Positions 27,371-32,709 of a stretch of 32,852 nucleotides of DNA are shown here, in pieces; the stretch's first letter is position 1, and the number at the start of each line of letters is the position of its first letter. A program made the translations under genes and the position numbers. The notes beneath the pieces were generated by a model. The model saw only the letters and a list, made by a program, of their open reading frames with translations. It did not search any database and was not told where the DNA came from. The stretch comes from Aestuariirhabdus haliotis. Its GTDB lineage: Bacteria > Pseudomonadota > Gammaproteobacteria > Pseudomonadales > Aestuariirhabdaceae. The stretch lies in assembly GCF_023509475.1 (NCBI RefSeq), contig NZ_JAKSDZ010000037.1, positions 1 through 32,852 on the forward strand, given 5' to 3'.

Positions 27371-27406
27371 GTTTAAGGGATCTAGTTTAAGGAATCCGAC
27401 CCTGAT

Positions 27407-27487
27407 GCTTAACCCGATGCACTGAAGAGCTTATCGGACCACACAAGCAACAGGGGCGAAGCAGCTTTGGGATCTCTATATAAAGAC
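27407..27487 (-). repeat. attC9 (degenerate, last cassette)
   Basis: The R' side is canonical: GTTAAGC on the minus strand, 27407-27413, with CCGAT/ATCGG pairing just inside it. No clear R'' box is found next to the stop of the cassette-9 gene at 27488. This may be a decayed terminal site. Confidence 0.4.
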
Positions 27488-27841
27488 TCAGTCGTACCCA
27501 GCTTCTGGATTCATGCCTATCTTTTCGGCTTCTGCAGAAATATATGGCCAATTGTTATCGCAAGCGGAATAACCTTCCATATAGCTATCCATATCCTTGG
27601 GTTTTAAACCCACCATTGATTCATTAAACGCCGGCAAACCCTCTTTACTTAACAAAGCATTCATCAACGTTTCTCTACCGGGCTCACCGGGGGAATAGCC
27701 GCCACCAAAGAAAGATCGATCAATACACTTTATAACACCCAGATATTTTGACAGCTGCTGATCGTCCATATCGCTTCGTGCAATGGCCGGTGTTGATAGG
27801 CAGGTGACAGACCACAGCACAGAAAAAAGCAATTTCTTCAT
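27488..27841 (-). CDS. Cassette 9: small secreted protein of unknown function
   Basis: The product is 117 residues. MKKLLFSVLWSVTCLSTPAIA is a clear Sec signal peptide with cleavage after AIA, so the mature protein of ~96 residues is periplasmic or released. Two Cys in the mature part (VIKCIDRS and YSACDNNW) could form a disulfide, and the motif FFGGGYSPGEPGRETLMNALL is notable. I recognise no family. AAGGAT lies about 7 nt before the ATG. It is the last cassette, bounded by attC8 upstream and the degenerate attC9 downstream. Confidence 0.75.
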   Translation of the reverse strand: MKKLLFSVLWSVTCLSTPAIARSDMDDQQLSKYLGVIKCIDRSFFGGGYSPGEPGRETLMNALLSKEGLPAFNESMVGLKPKDMDSYMEGYSACDNNWPYISAEAEKIGMNPEAGYD

Positions 27842-27888
27842 TTTTTAATCCTTAGATTAGATGGGTCAATTTATTTTTATCAATGTTT

Positions 27889-27972
27889 ATTTTACGCCGG
27901 TAACAGCATCGGATTTATAGTTGAGCCGTAGGCGGAACGAAAAAACTGTCGGTTTGCTTAGTCTTGTTAAGT
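27889..27972 (-). repeat. attC8
   Basis: R'' is ACTTAAC (minus strand of 27966-27972), a canonical RYYYAAC. R' reads GTAAAAT (27889-27895), with GTA in place of the conserved GTT. The CCGG-TAACAG arm pairs with CTGT-CGG leaving unpaired bases, and a GCC/GGC inner hairpin is present. The DinB stop codon TAA (27967-27969) is part of R''. Confidence 0.75.
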
Positions 27973-28479
27973 TGCATTGCGCTGAACCACTTCGGGGAGC
28001 CAGATCAAGTCTGTCAGACCAACGTCAATACCGGACTGAGAAAATAATGTCGTAACTTGGCCTCGGTGATGCGCCTGATGATTAAAGAAGTGAGCCAGCG
28101 CCAACCAAAGCTCATATTGGAGCGGCTGTGGACTCACGATACTTGTATACCGAAGATTACCCCCCAATTCTTCTTCCGACAGTTTTTTGACAAATGACAT
28201 TATCGACTCATCTGTATCGTTACGATCTTGCCGTAGAGCCGCGAATTCACTGTGAAGCTCTTGGTCTAAACTTCGAACGGAGAACGGGGCCCCAGTAAAT
28301 CTCCCCATCCAGATTTTGTCCCCGACAAGAATGTGATTCAACGTACCGTGAATAGACTTAAAGAACGCACCACGGTCTAGCTTTCTCTCCGCATCGCTCA
28401 TCTCCTTAGCACAGGCATAAATGCGCTTATTCATCCAGGAATTGTAGGAGGCCATATCTTGGGCGAGTTCGGGGGTCAT
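27967..28479 (-). CDS. Cassette 8: DinB-family protein (four-helix metal-binding fold)
   Basis: The product has 170 residues. The DinB/YfiT fold is indicated by the N-terminal YNSWMNKRIYACA and by His44/His49 in FFKSIHGTLNHILVGDKIWMGRF. The late HxxxH motif NHQAHHRGQVTTLF (His134, His138) completes a three-His metal site. Relatives include thiol-dependent transferases that use bacillithiol, mycothiol or glutathione; many are uncharacterised. The AAGG ribosome site is 8 nt before the ATG and lies only about 20 nt from the attC7 junction, so the cassette leader is very short. The stop codon is supplied by attC8. Confidence 0.88.
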   Translation of the reverse strand: MTPELAQDMASYNSWMNKRIYACAKEMSDAERKLDRGAFFKSIHGTLNHILVGDKIWMGRFTGAPFSVRSLDQELHSEFAALRQDRNDTDESIMSFVKKLSEEELGGNLRYTSIVSPQPLQYELWLALAHFFNHQAHHRGQVTTLFSQSGIDVGLTDLIWLPEVVQRNAT

Positions 28480-28498
28480 GCTCGGAGCCTTTTGTGTA

Positions 28499-28581
28499 AT
28501 TTAACGCCGCAAGGGAAGGCCGAAGGCCTGGAATGTAGGTCCAGCCCACGCAGTGGGCAGTGTTGCCTTGTTTTGTTATGC
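28499..28581 (-). repeat. attC7
   Basis: R' is GTTAAAT (minus strand of 28499-28505), fully canonical, and R'' is GCATAAC (28575-28581). CAAGG/CCTTG L-box pairing is visible, and the inner hairpins are AGGCC-GAA-GGCCT and GCCCA/TGGGC. The stop of the cassette-7 gene (28576-28578) lies inside R''. Confidence 0.85.
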
Positions 28582-28833
28582 ATTTTTTAGTTCATATATT
28601 AAGACAATTAATCCTATAAATACTGGAAACACTATTAGAGCTAGCTTTACACCTTTTTCATATTGTTTTTTTAGGTGCTCTCTGAGACGGGCTCTATCTT
28701 TAGCGGAAAGCTTATATCCACAGTGAGGGCAATTATCAGCCTCGTCATCAACTTTTAATCCGCAGCTTGGGCATGGCCCTTTTGGTTTTCGCTTAATGGC
28801 TACTTGGCCTGCTAAAGCTCCTAAATTATTCAT
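28576..28833 (-). CDS. Cassette 7: zinc-ribbon protein with C-terminal membrane anchor
   Basis: The product is 85 residues. A zinc ribbon with CPSCG and CPHCG knuckles (about residues 21-40) is followed by a basic helix (KDRARLREHLKKQYEKG) and one transmembrane segment (KLALIVFPVFIGLIVLIYEL) ending two residues before the C-terminus. It is likely tail-anchored with the ribbon in the cytoplasm. The function is unknown. AAGGAG lies 4-5 nt before the ATG. A 7-codon mini-ORF (28826-28849, MHKEWNE) overlaps the start. The 90-nt leader also contains the hairpin GATAAC/GTTATC. Confidence 0.8.
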   Translation of the reverse strand: MNNLGALAGQVAIKRKPKGPCPSCGLKVDDEADNCPHCGYKLSAKDRARLREHLKKQYEKGVKLALIVFPVFIGLIVLIYELKNA

Positions 28834-28923
28834 TCCACTCCTTGTGCATAACGAAGCTGTAGAAAAACGATAACCGCTAAATCGTTATCCACAACCTGCA
28901 TTCCTTTGTTTTCGATGCCAGTT

Positions 28924-29061
28924 ATTTAACCAAATCCATTCAGCATAATCACCTCTTATGCGAGGAGATCGTGGTATTTCTGTTGATAGCTCTGTGACTA
29001 AACGATTGTTCCGTAATTCATTAGTTTTTCGATGTAATGGATCAGAGAGAACTGGTTAAGG
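28924..29061 (-). repeat. attC6 (long, 138 bp)
   Basis: R' is GTTAAAT (28924-28930) and R'' is CCTTAAC (29055-29061). The outer arms pair well: TTAACCA (28926-28932) with TGGTTAA (29053-29059), then ATCCATT (28934-28940) with AATGGAT (29037-29043). The long middle part is AT-rich, which makes it a VCR-sized site among shorter ones. The stop of the small cassette-6 gene (29056-29058) is in R''. Confidence 0.82.
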
Positions 29062-29226
29062 GTTCTGAGCCCTTATGCTTTTATAAAGTAAGTTTTTGGC
29101 CCAGTATTCCGTGATGAAGCTCCGCGGGTTTCGCCCCGAAGACGACTTCATTTCTTTATTCGCCTGATAGCTGTCAAATGTCGGACCTGACCCCTTGGAT
29201 GTGCTTGGATTGTTGTAGCGTGGCAT
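29056..29226 (-). CDS. Cassette 6: 56-residue protein of unknown function
   Basis: The small basic, polar product starts MPRYNNPSTSKGSGPTF and ends KSIRAQNP, with no membrane segment or Cys. The ATG at 29226 has GAGG six nt upstream; an ATG four codons earlier lacks a ribosome site. It fills the interval between attC5 and attC6 and ends exactly in the attC6 R'' box, like its neighbours, which argues that it is the real cassette gene despite its size. No family is recognised. It may be a small regulator or simply a chance frame. Confidence 0.5.
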   Translation of the reverse strand: MPRYNNPSTSKGSGPTFDSYQANKEMKSSSGRNPRSFITEYWAKNLLYKSIRAQNP

Positions 29227-29239
29227 TGGATACCTCATC

Positions 29240-29308
29240 TTTAGTTAGATGTTGGTATCCGTTAAAGCGGGTGAGGTTCACCAGTCCGTCAACATGCGCT
29301 TGTTAGTT
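29240..29308 (-). repeat. attC5 (R' degenerate)
   Basis: R'' is AACTAAC (29302-29308). Inside, ATGTTG (29249-29254) pairs with CAACAT (29290-29295) and GGTGA (29270-29274) with TCACC (29278-29282). The R' side, near 29240-29247, lacks a recognisable GTTRRRY. The stop of the cassette-5 gene lies in R''. Confidence 0.6.
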
Positions 29309-29710
29309 GCTGTGCTTGATATTAAATATTTCATCCAAAACCTTTTCGCCTAGCTCAGTCGGTGCTAATTCATATGAGATTGAGCTATCGAAAGCATCTG
29401 AGCTTTGCTCCCAGTTAATGGCCTGAGACATAAGATCTTTAATGTCATCTACGAACATGGACATAGAATCATTGACTTCATAGGTATTGTAGTGTGTATT
29501 TTCGACCGTAATCTTACAGAGGCTTGCTAAGCCTTTTTCTATCACTGAATAAACTAACCGTTTTGCAATTTCTAACTGGTCAATGCTGCTACTGTCAGGG
29601 TATGCAATACGAACGTCACCAAGAACCTCGTAGAGTGGCACGCCGAAGTCAGTCATTTCAATCAACAAGGATCGTTCATCTTCTGACAATTTAAACTGGT
29701 CTAGATTCAT
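29303..29710 (-). CDS. Cassette 5: soluble protein of unknown function
   Basis: The product is an acidic, helix-rich protein of 135 residues with no signal or membrane segment. The start MNLDQFKLSEDERSLLIEMTDFGVPLYEVLGDVR and the ending ELAPTELGEKVLDEIFNI look like two helical elements of a winged-helix-like or immunity-protein-like fold, but I cannot assign a family. The ATG at 29710 is used; a TTG at 29719 would sit inside the attC4 R' box. No Shine-Dalgarno sequence is visible and the leader is only about 14 nt, so translation may depend on the upstream cassette. The stop TAA is provided by attC5. Confidence 0.72.
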   Translation of the reverse strand: MNLDQFKLSEDERSLLIEMTDFGVPLYEVLGDVRIAYPDSSSIDQLEIAKRLVYSVIEKGLASLCKITVENTHYNTYEVNDSMSMFVDDIKDLMSQAINWEQSSDAFDSSISYELAPTELGEKVLDEIFNIKHSN

Positions 29711-29717
29711 GATCTGC

Positions 29718-29812
29718 AACTAACGCAGAGCTTAGCGGCGAGCTTGAGCGAGTCCACAGCCCACCGCGAAGCGGTGTATTTAGGGCTGTATTGCTACAGC
29801 GTTTTGTTAATG
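29718..29812 (-). repeat. attC4
   Basis: R' is GTTAGTT (minus strand of 29718-29724, in the context GCGTTAGTTG). R'' is CATTAAC (29806-29812). AACGC and TAGC arms pair around unpaired bases. The inner stem is ACAGCCC/GGGCTGT with a CCGC-GAA-GCGG hairpin. The cassette-4 stop lies three bases outside R''. Confidence 0.82.
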
Positions 29813-29814
29813 GT

Positions 29815-30633
29815 TTATTCAACCTCAGGATTGAATGTGTGTTCAGGGTAATACCTAAGTACTTTGTACATTTTTGGCACTCCTCGAACTGCCTCCACTT
29901 CCACGTCGACTAAATACGCTAACTCATGCCATGGTTTATCAAAGCTGGCAGGCGGATGTAACATATCTTCTTTAACTGCCAAATTTTCAAACACCACTTT
30001 CAAACTATTTTTGGAAATATCGTCAATAATAGCTCTGTTCCCAGTGTCTGAGTCGGTATCGAATTTGGCCTGATACCAGTACATGACTTTCATTTTGTGT
30101 ATATGGTCTTCTGGCGTATCTAGCTGCTCAATCTTTTTTGCAACTTGGTTTTGAATCGCATTTGCTTCAGTAGAGTTAATAGTGAAATTATTAATTACAG
30201 TTCCGCCATCTGAAACATTAATATTCATTTGAGAGCCTTGGTCCTTTGCAACAGGCTCAACAAATTTATTCCATTCTTGTAGATCTTGCTTTGTGTAATC
30301 TTTCGGGGGAGTGTCTGATTTGCCTAAAAGCCATTTACATGTATCTTCTACAACTGACGCCCATTGAGCTAGAGAACCGCCTTCCCATAGAAGTGGGGCT
30401 ATTGGCGCTGCCTGAGATACCAATTCGACGATAATTGAACCTTTTCTAACCTCTTTTATAAGAAGCTCAGAGCCAACGTCTAAATCTCTTTCAGTCTCAG
30501 ATTCGATAAATTTATGGAATTGATGATTAAATGATAATAAAGAAAGCGATAGATCCTTTAGAGCTACCGGTTTTTCGTTATTAATCTTAATTTCCAGTTT
30601 TCGATCTAGGTCAATCTCTAAAATATTATTCAT
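29815..30633 (-). CDS. Cassette 4: 272-residue protein of unknown function
   Basis: This is the largest cassette gene. It is soluble, with no signal peptide. The N-terminal ~75 residues form an alternating beta/alpha region ending in VRKGSIIVELVSQAAPIAPLLWEGG, a pattern I associate with widespread uncharacterised accessory-genome proteins. A middle segment reads GSQMNINVSDGGTVINNFTINSTEANAIQNQ, asparagine-rich with a repeating N-I-N/V-I-N look. The C-terminal ~110 residues (KVMYWYQAKFDTDSDTGNRAIIDDIS...) seem to be a separate beta-rich domain. The function is unknown and no catalytic motif is seen. A mini-ORF (30626-30649, MVKWNYE) beginning at the attC3 edge overlaps its ATG. Confidence 0.8.
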   Translation of the reverse strand: MNNILEIDLDRKLEIKINNEKPVALKDLSLSLLSFNHQFHKFIESETERDLDVGSELLIKEVRKGSIIVELVSQAAPIAPLLWEGGSLAQWASVVEDTCKWLLGKSDTPPKDYTKQDLQEWNKFVEPVAKDQGSQMNINVSDGGTVINNFTINSTEANAIQNQVAKKIEQLDTPEDHIHKMKVMYWYQAKFDTDSDTGNRAIIDDISKNSLKVVFENLAVKEDMLHPPASFDKPWHELAYLVDVEVEAVRGVPKMYKVLRYYPEHTFNPEVE

Positions 30634-30647
30634 AGTTCCATTTGACC

Positions 30648-30738
30648 ATTTACGCCTGTAGCACCAGCTAGTTTTAAGTTGATTGAGCGAGTAGCGAAAG
30701 CAGCTTAAAACTAGTCTGCGTGACTACCCTTGTTATGA
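30648..30738 (-). repeat. attC3
   Basis: R'' is TCATAAC (30732-30738). The R' side reads GGCGTAAAT, as if one T of the conserved GTT were lost. GTAG-CACCAG-CTAG pairs with its partner arm leaving three unpaired bases. The inner stem is a perfect 11-bp CTAGTTTTAAG/CTTAAAACTAG, the longest in the array. Confidence 0.8.
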
Positions 30739-30742
30739 GTTT

Positions 30743-31147
30743 TTACGTTATACCAACAAACTCTCTTACTATACGTATACCGTCCCACCATAAATATGCA
30801 GTTCCGCTACCACCACATGTAAAGCTCTCACTCCAAAAATTGTATTCAAACTTGGCGTAGAATGGTGCTATTAGATAAACACTTGTTTCAAGGTCATGCT
30901 CTGATTGATATGGATGTTTAATGTATATATGCATATCCACTTTGCTGTAGTACGAAATTTCCGGTTTGAGAAGTTCTAGACCGGATGGCTTAGGCGTATA
31001 GATCTTATCCGCTTCACCCAGACAATTCTCAGGTGTCTGCATTAAATCTGAGTTTACTACAGGTACAACGATCATCCACGAAACAAGATAAAGAGCAATT
31101 ACCCCTGTAAAAATCCATTTAAGACTACGCTTCATGCGATTACTCAT
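30743..31147 (-). CDS. Cassette 3: membrane-anchored extracytoplasmic protein of unknown function
   Basis: The product is 134 residues. A basic start (MSNRMKRSLKW) and one transmembrane segment (IFTGVIALYLVSWMIVVPVV) are followed by a ~100-residue domain that would face the periplasm. Two Cys there (ENCLGEAD, SFTCGGSG) could pair. It is rich in Tyr and Trp, and no family is recognised. The first ATG (31145-31147) is built into the attC2 R' box (GTTATGA), so the cassette junction supplies the start codon. A second in-frame ATG lies at 31135. Neither has a strong ribosome site. Confidence 0.75.
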   Translation of the reverse strand: MSNRMKRSLKWIFTGVIALYLVSWMIVVPVVNSDLMQTPENCLGEADKIYTPKPSGLELLKPEISYYSKVDMHIYIKHPYQSEHDLETSVYLIAPFYAKFEYNFWSESFTCGGSGTAYLWWDGIRIVREFVGIT

Positions 31148-31233
31148 AACGCTTCAAGCAGCGACAGCCGTGCGCGAAGCGCGCTTTCAGCTGTCCAACC
31201 ACGAAGTGGCGAGGCTGCCTTGACTTGTTATAT
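31144..31233 (-). repeat. attC2
   Basis: R' is GTTATGA (31144-31150) and R'' is ATATAAC (31227-31233). TCAAG-CAGC pairs with its partner TCAAGGCAGC, leaving one extrahelical G, the classic attC asymmetry. Two inner hairpins, GACAGC/GCTGTC and CCAC-GAA-GTGG, make a branched head. It supplies both the stop of cassette 2 and the ATG of cassette 3. Confidence 0.88.
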
Positions 31234-31533
31234 TTTTGCACTGCAATACCCTGTAATGAACATGATTAAAGCAAACACCACAACAGCTGTAAGCGATACA
31301 CCATATGGAATACGCCACCTCTTACCTCTGGCATTAAGGCCCTCACTGGTAAAAAACGGGTAAATAGGCCAAACAAAAAAATAGGGAAGAGTACGCCAGG
31401 TACTTGAGCCCGATTCTTCCTCATTGGTGAAAACCATAAAGGCACTTAAGAATAGCACCAGCATGAAGGCGAAAAGAATCCAGAAAAGGCTCTGCTCAAG
31501 CCCGTCCGAACAGTTATCAAGTGCAAGAATCAA
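31228..31533 (-). CDS. Cassette 2: small multi-pass membrane protein of unknown function
   Basis: The product of 101 residues has three hydrophobic segments: LFWILFAFMLVLFLSAFMVF (about 16-35), the shorter TLPYFFVWPIYPFF (about 48-61) and GVSLTAVVVFALIMFI (about 78-93). An acidic loop (TNEEESGSS) lies between the first two. No family is recognised. The start is a TTG at 31531-31533 with GGAG close upstream; the next Met would delete the first membrane segment. A 5-codon mini-ORF whose ATG is in the attC1 R' box ends at a TAA directly abutting this TTG. The stop is supplied by attC2. Confidence 0.72.
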   Translation of the reverse strand: MILALDNCSDGLEQSLFWILFAFMLVLFLSAFMVFTNEEESGSSTWRTLPYFFVWPIYPFFTSEGLNARGKRWRIPYGVSLTAVVVFALIMFITGYCSAKI

Positions 31534-31547
31534 TTATCTCTCCGTAA

Positions 31548-31624
31548 ACATAACGCCGTTACAGCGGTCAGGCGCCAGCGTGGTCCGGCGCACGAAGTGC
31601 GCGCACTGCTCAACCTTGTTATGA
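31548..31624 (-). repeat. attC1
   Basis: R' is GTTATGT (31548-31554) and R'' is TCATAAC (31618-31624). GTTACAGC pairs with the GTTGAGC arm, leaving mismatched bases. The inner hairpin GCGCAC-GAA-GTGCGC is perfect. It follows the cassette-1 stop by 13 nt. Confidence 0.85.
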
Positions 31625-31637
31625 CTTTGCACGCAAT

Positions 31638-31952
31638 CTACCGCTTTAAGCGGCCTGTTTCTAATGTGCCATACATATTTTTAATAGCTTTTAATGCCGC
31701 AGAAAATACTAAAGGAAAAATTACGTAGATCATCAACCAGTAATCGATCAGATTAATTCCAGGAATTCTAAGCAACTGAAATGACGTATAAAGCAAACCT
31801 ATAATTACAGGTATAGATAGTACCAACAACTTTATTTTGAAGGCTCTCGAAACATAAAAAACAGCCTTGCAAGCTTCACAAATAAATCGGTCGCTAATAA
31901 TCGGAACGATTATTGATTTACTATCGCATTCAGGACACCGCCGTTTTAGCAA
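31638..31952 (-). CDS. Cassette 1: zinc-ribbon, two-pass membrane protein
   Basis: The product is 104 residues. The N-terminal zinc ribbon has CPEC (6-9) and CEAC (about 25-28) knuckles. Two transmembrane segments follow (KLLVLSIPVIIGLLYTSFQLL and YWLMIYVIFPLVFSAAL) and a basic tail. The function is unknown. It shares the ribbon-plus-membrane plan with cassette 7, but the order and number of membrane segments differ. The start is a TTG at 31950-31952 with AGAGGTGG a few bases upstream. It is the first recognisable cassette in reading direction. Confidence 0.72.
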   Translation of the reverse strand: MLKRRCPECDSKSIIVPIISDRFICEACKAVFYVSRAFKIKLLVLSIPVIIGLLYTSFQLLRIPGINLIDYWLMIYVIFPLVFSAALKAIKNMYGTLETGRLKR

Positions 31953-32418
31953 TGAACCACCTCTAGTTATAACAGCTTAATCAAAAACCTATGACCTTAT
32001 ATCACTTTGGCTCTCCAACACCTGAAACCAAATGATGATCAACGGCGAAATGTTTAAATTATTAATACCTTATCAGATTATTCGTGAACCCGTCATTCGA
32101 GATACTGTGCCATCCCTGCTTTCTGGCTTGGCTCCTATATCCTGATGCGGTAGAAAGTAATCTATATATATCAACACGTTACAACTCACCCTTATTTGAT
32201 CAAGAGAAAGGGTCTCTTATCTTGGCGATTTAACACATTTATACCTTCCAACAGCGCTGTATAAAAAACTGCACGATAAAATCATGAATGATACTCGCTG
32301 CTCAATACCGGAAAGACCCGTACGCTTTCTTGATCATTTTCGCTTGGACATCCGCCAACAAAGCCTGGCTTATTGAACCTCACTTCCAGGCAGACTTAAC
32401 CCTCAATCCCTCAGCTAA
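31953..32418. other. AT-rich stretch without a recognisable gene at the proximal end of the array
   Basis: A GTTATAA at 31967-31973 resembles an R' or attI core, but no partner arm is found to the right. No open frame of note, tRNA or integrase is present. One inverted repeat, GCCTGG/CCAGGC, lies at 32363-32391. In an intact integron this is where attI and the array promoter would be. I could not identify a convincing promoter. Confidence 0.5.
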
Positions 32419-32709
32419 TTAATCGTTCAGGATTCGCCGTGGGACGAAGTCCATTGGCAGGCTCAAATTCTGGATGGAGAGTTTGTGAACCCTAAGGCCG
32501 GTTTCGTGAGTAACGGTGACAAACAGGAATGCTTTAATGCAGCGAAGAGCATGGACAGTCGAGAGCCACCTTTGCTTCGTTTCTTTGTCGCGCACAAAAA
32601 AACGAAGACACCTGTCAGGGGTTCCTCCCGACAAGCGAATGTCTTTACAGATTAAATGAAAGACGTTTTTCATGGAGAACAGGCACTGGATTGCACCTCT
32701 TGATCGCAA
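32419..32709 (-). CDS. Doubtful open frame of unknown function
   Basis: This is a 96-codon open frame (TTG at 32709, or ATG at 32673) with no clear ribosome site and no recognised domain. The opposite strand is also open over much of the same stretch (about 32417-32655) but lacks a start codon. It directly borders a tandem-repeat tract. It may be part of a dispersed repeat or a chance frame, and I do not assign a function. Confidence 0.25.
   Translation of the reverse strand: MRSRGAIQCLFSMKNVFHLICKDIRLSGGTPDRCLRFFVRDKETKQRWLSTVHALRCIKAFLFVTVTHETGLRVHKLSIQNLSLPMDFVPRRILND

Larger units (their letters stand above)
27407..31973 (-). mobile_element. Integron gene-cassette array without an adjacent integrase (CALIN-like)
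   Basis: Nine short leftward genes are each followed by an inverted-repeat element with attC features. Ends resemble RYYYAAC/GTTRRRY, and L boxes pair with one or two unpaired bases. Inner hairpins are mostly capped by GAA. Lengths range from about 69 to 138 bp, so the sites are structurally related but differ in sequence, as in mixed chromosomal arrays. Cassettes read right to left, so attI and an integrase would be expected to the right of 31973, but none is seen up to 32852. The genes are small, AT-rich and mostly unknown, in contrast to the flanking chromosome. The only intI sequence in the window is the broken fragment at 92-397. Confidence 0.88.

Noticed and set aside
27856-27883. A TTGATA-N16-TCTAAT pair on the minus strand as a cassette-9 promoter
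   Set aside because: Its start point would fall near 27849, inside the ribosome site (27848-27853), leaving no usable leader. It is probably a chance match in AT-rich sequence.
28846-28852. GTTATGC as an attC R' box delimiting an extra cassette
   Set aside because: No partner R'' or L arm was found to its right. The well-paired attC6 (28924-29061) already explains the junction, so this is treated as part of the cassette-7 leader.
31967-31973. GTTATAA as attI or a further attC
   Set aside because: No complementary arm lies within 150 bp to the right. It is noted only as a possible array boundary.
32417-32655. Rightward open frame opposite the doubtful ORF at the right end
   Set aside because: It has no start codon and no ribosome site, and its sequence is not recognisable.
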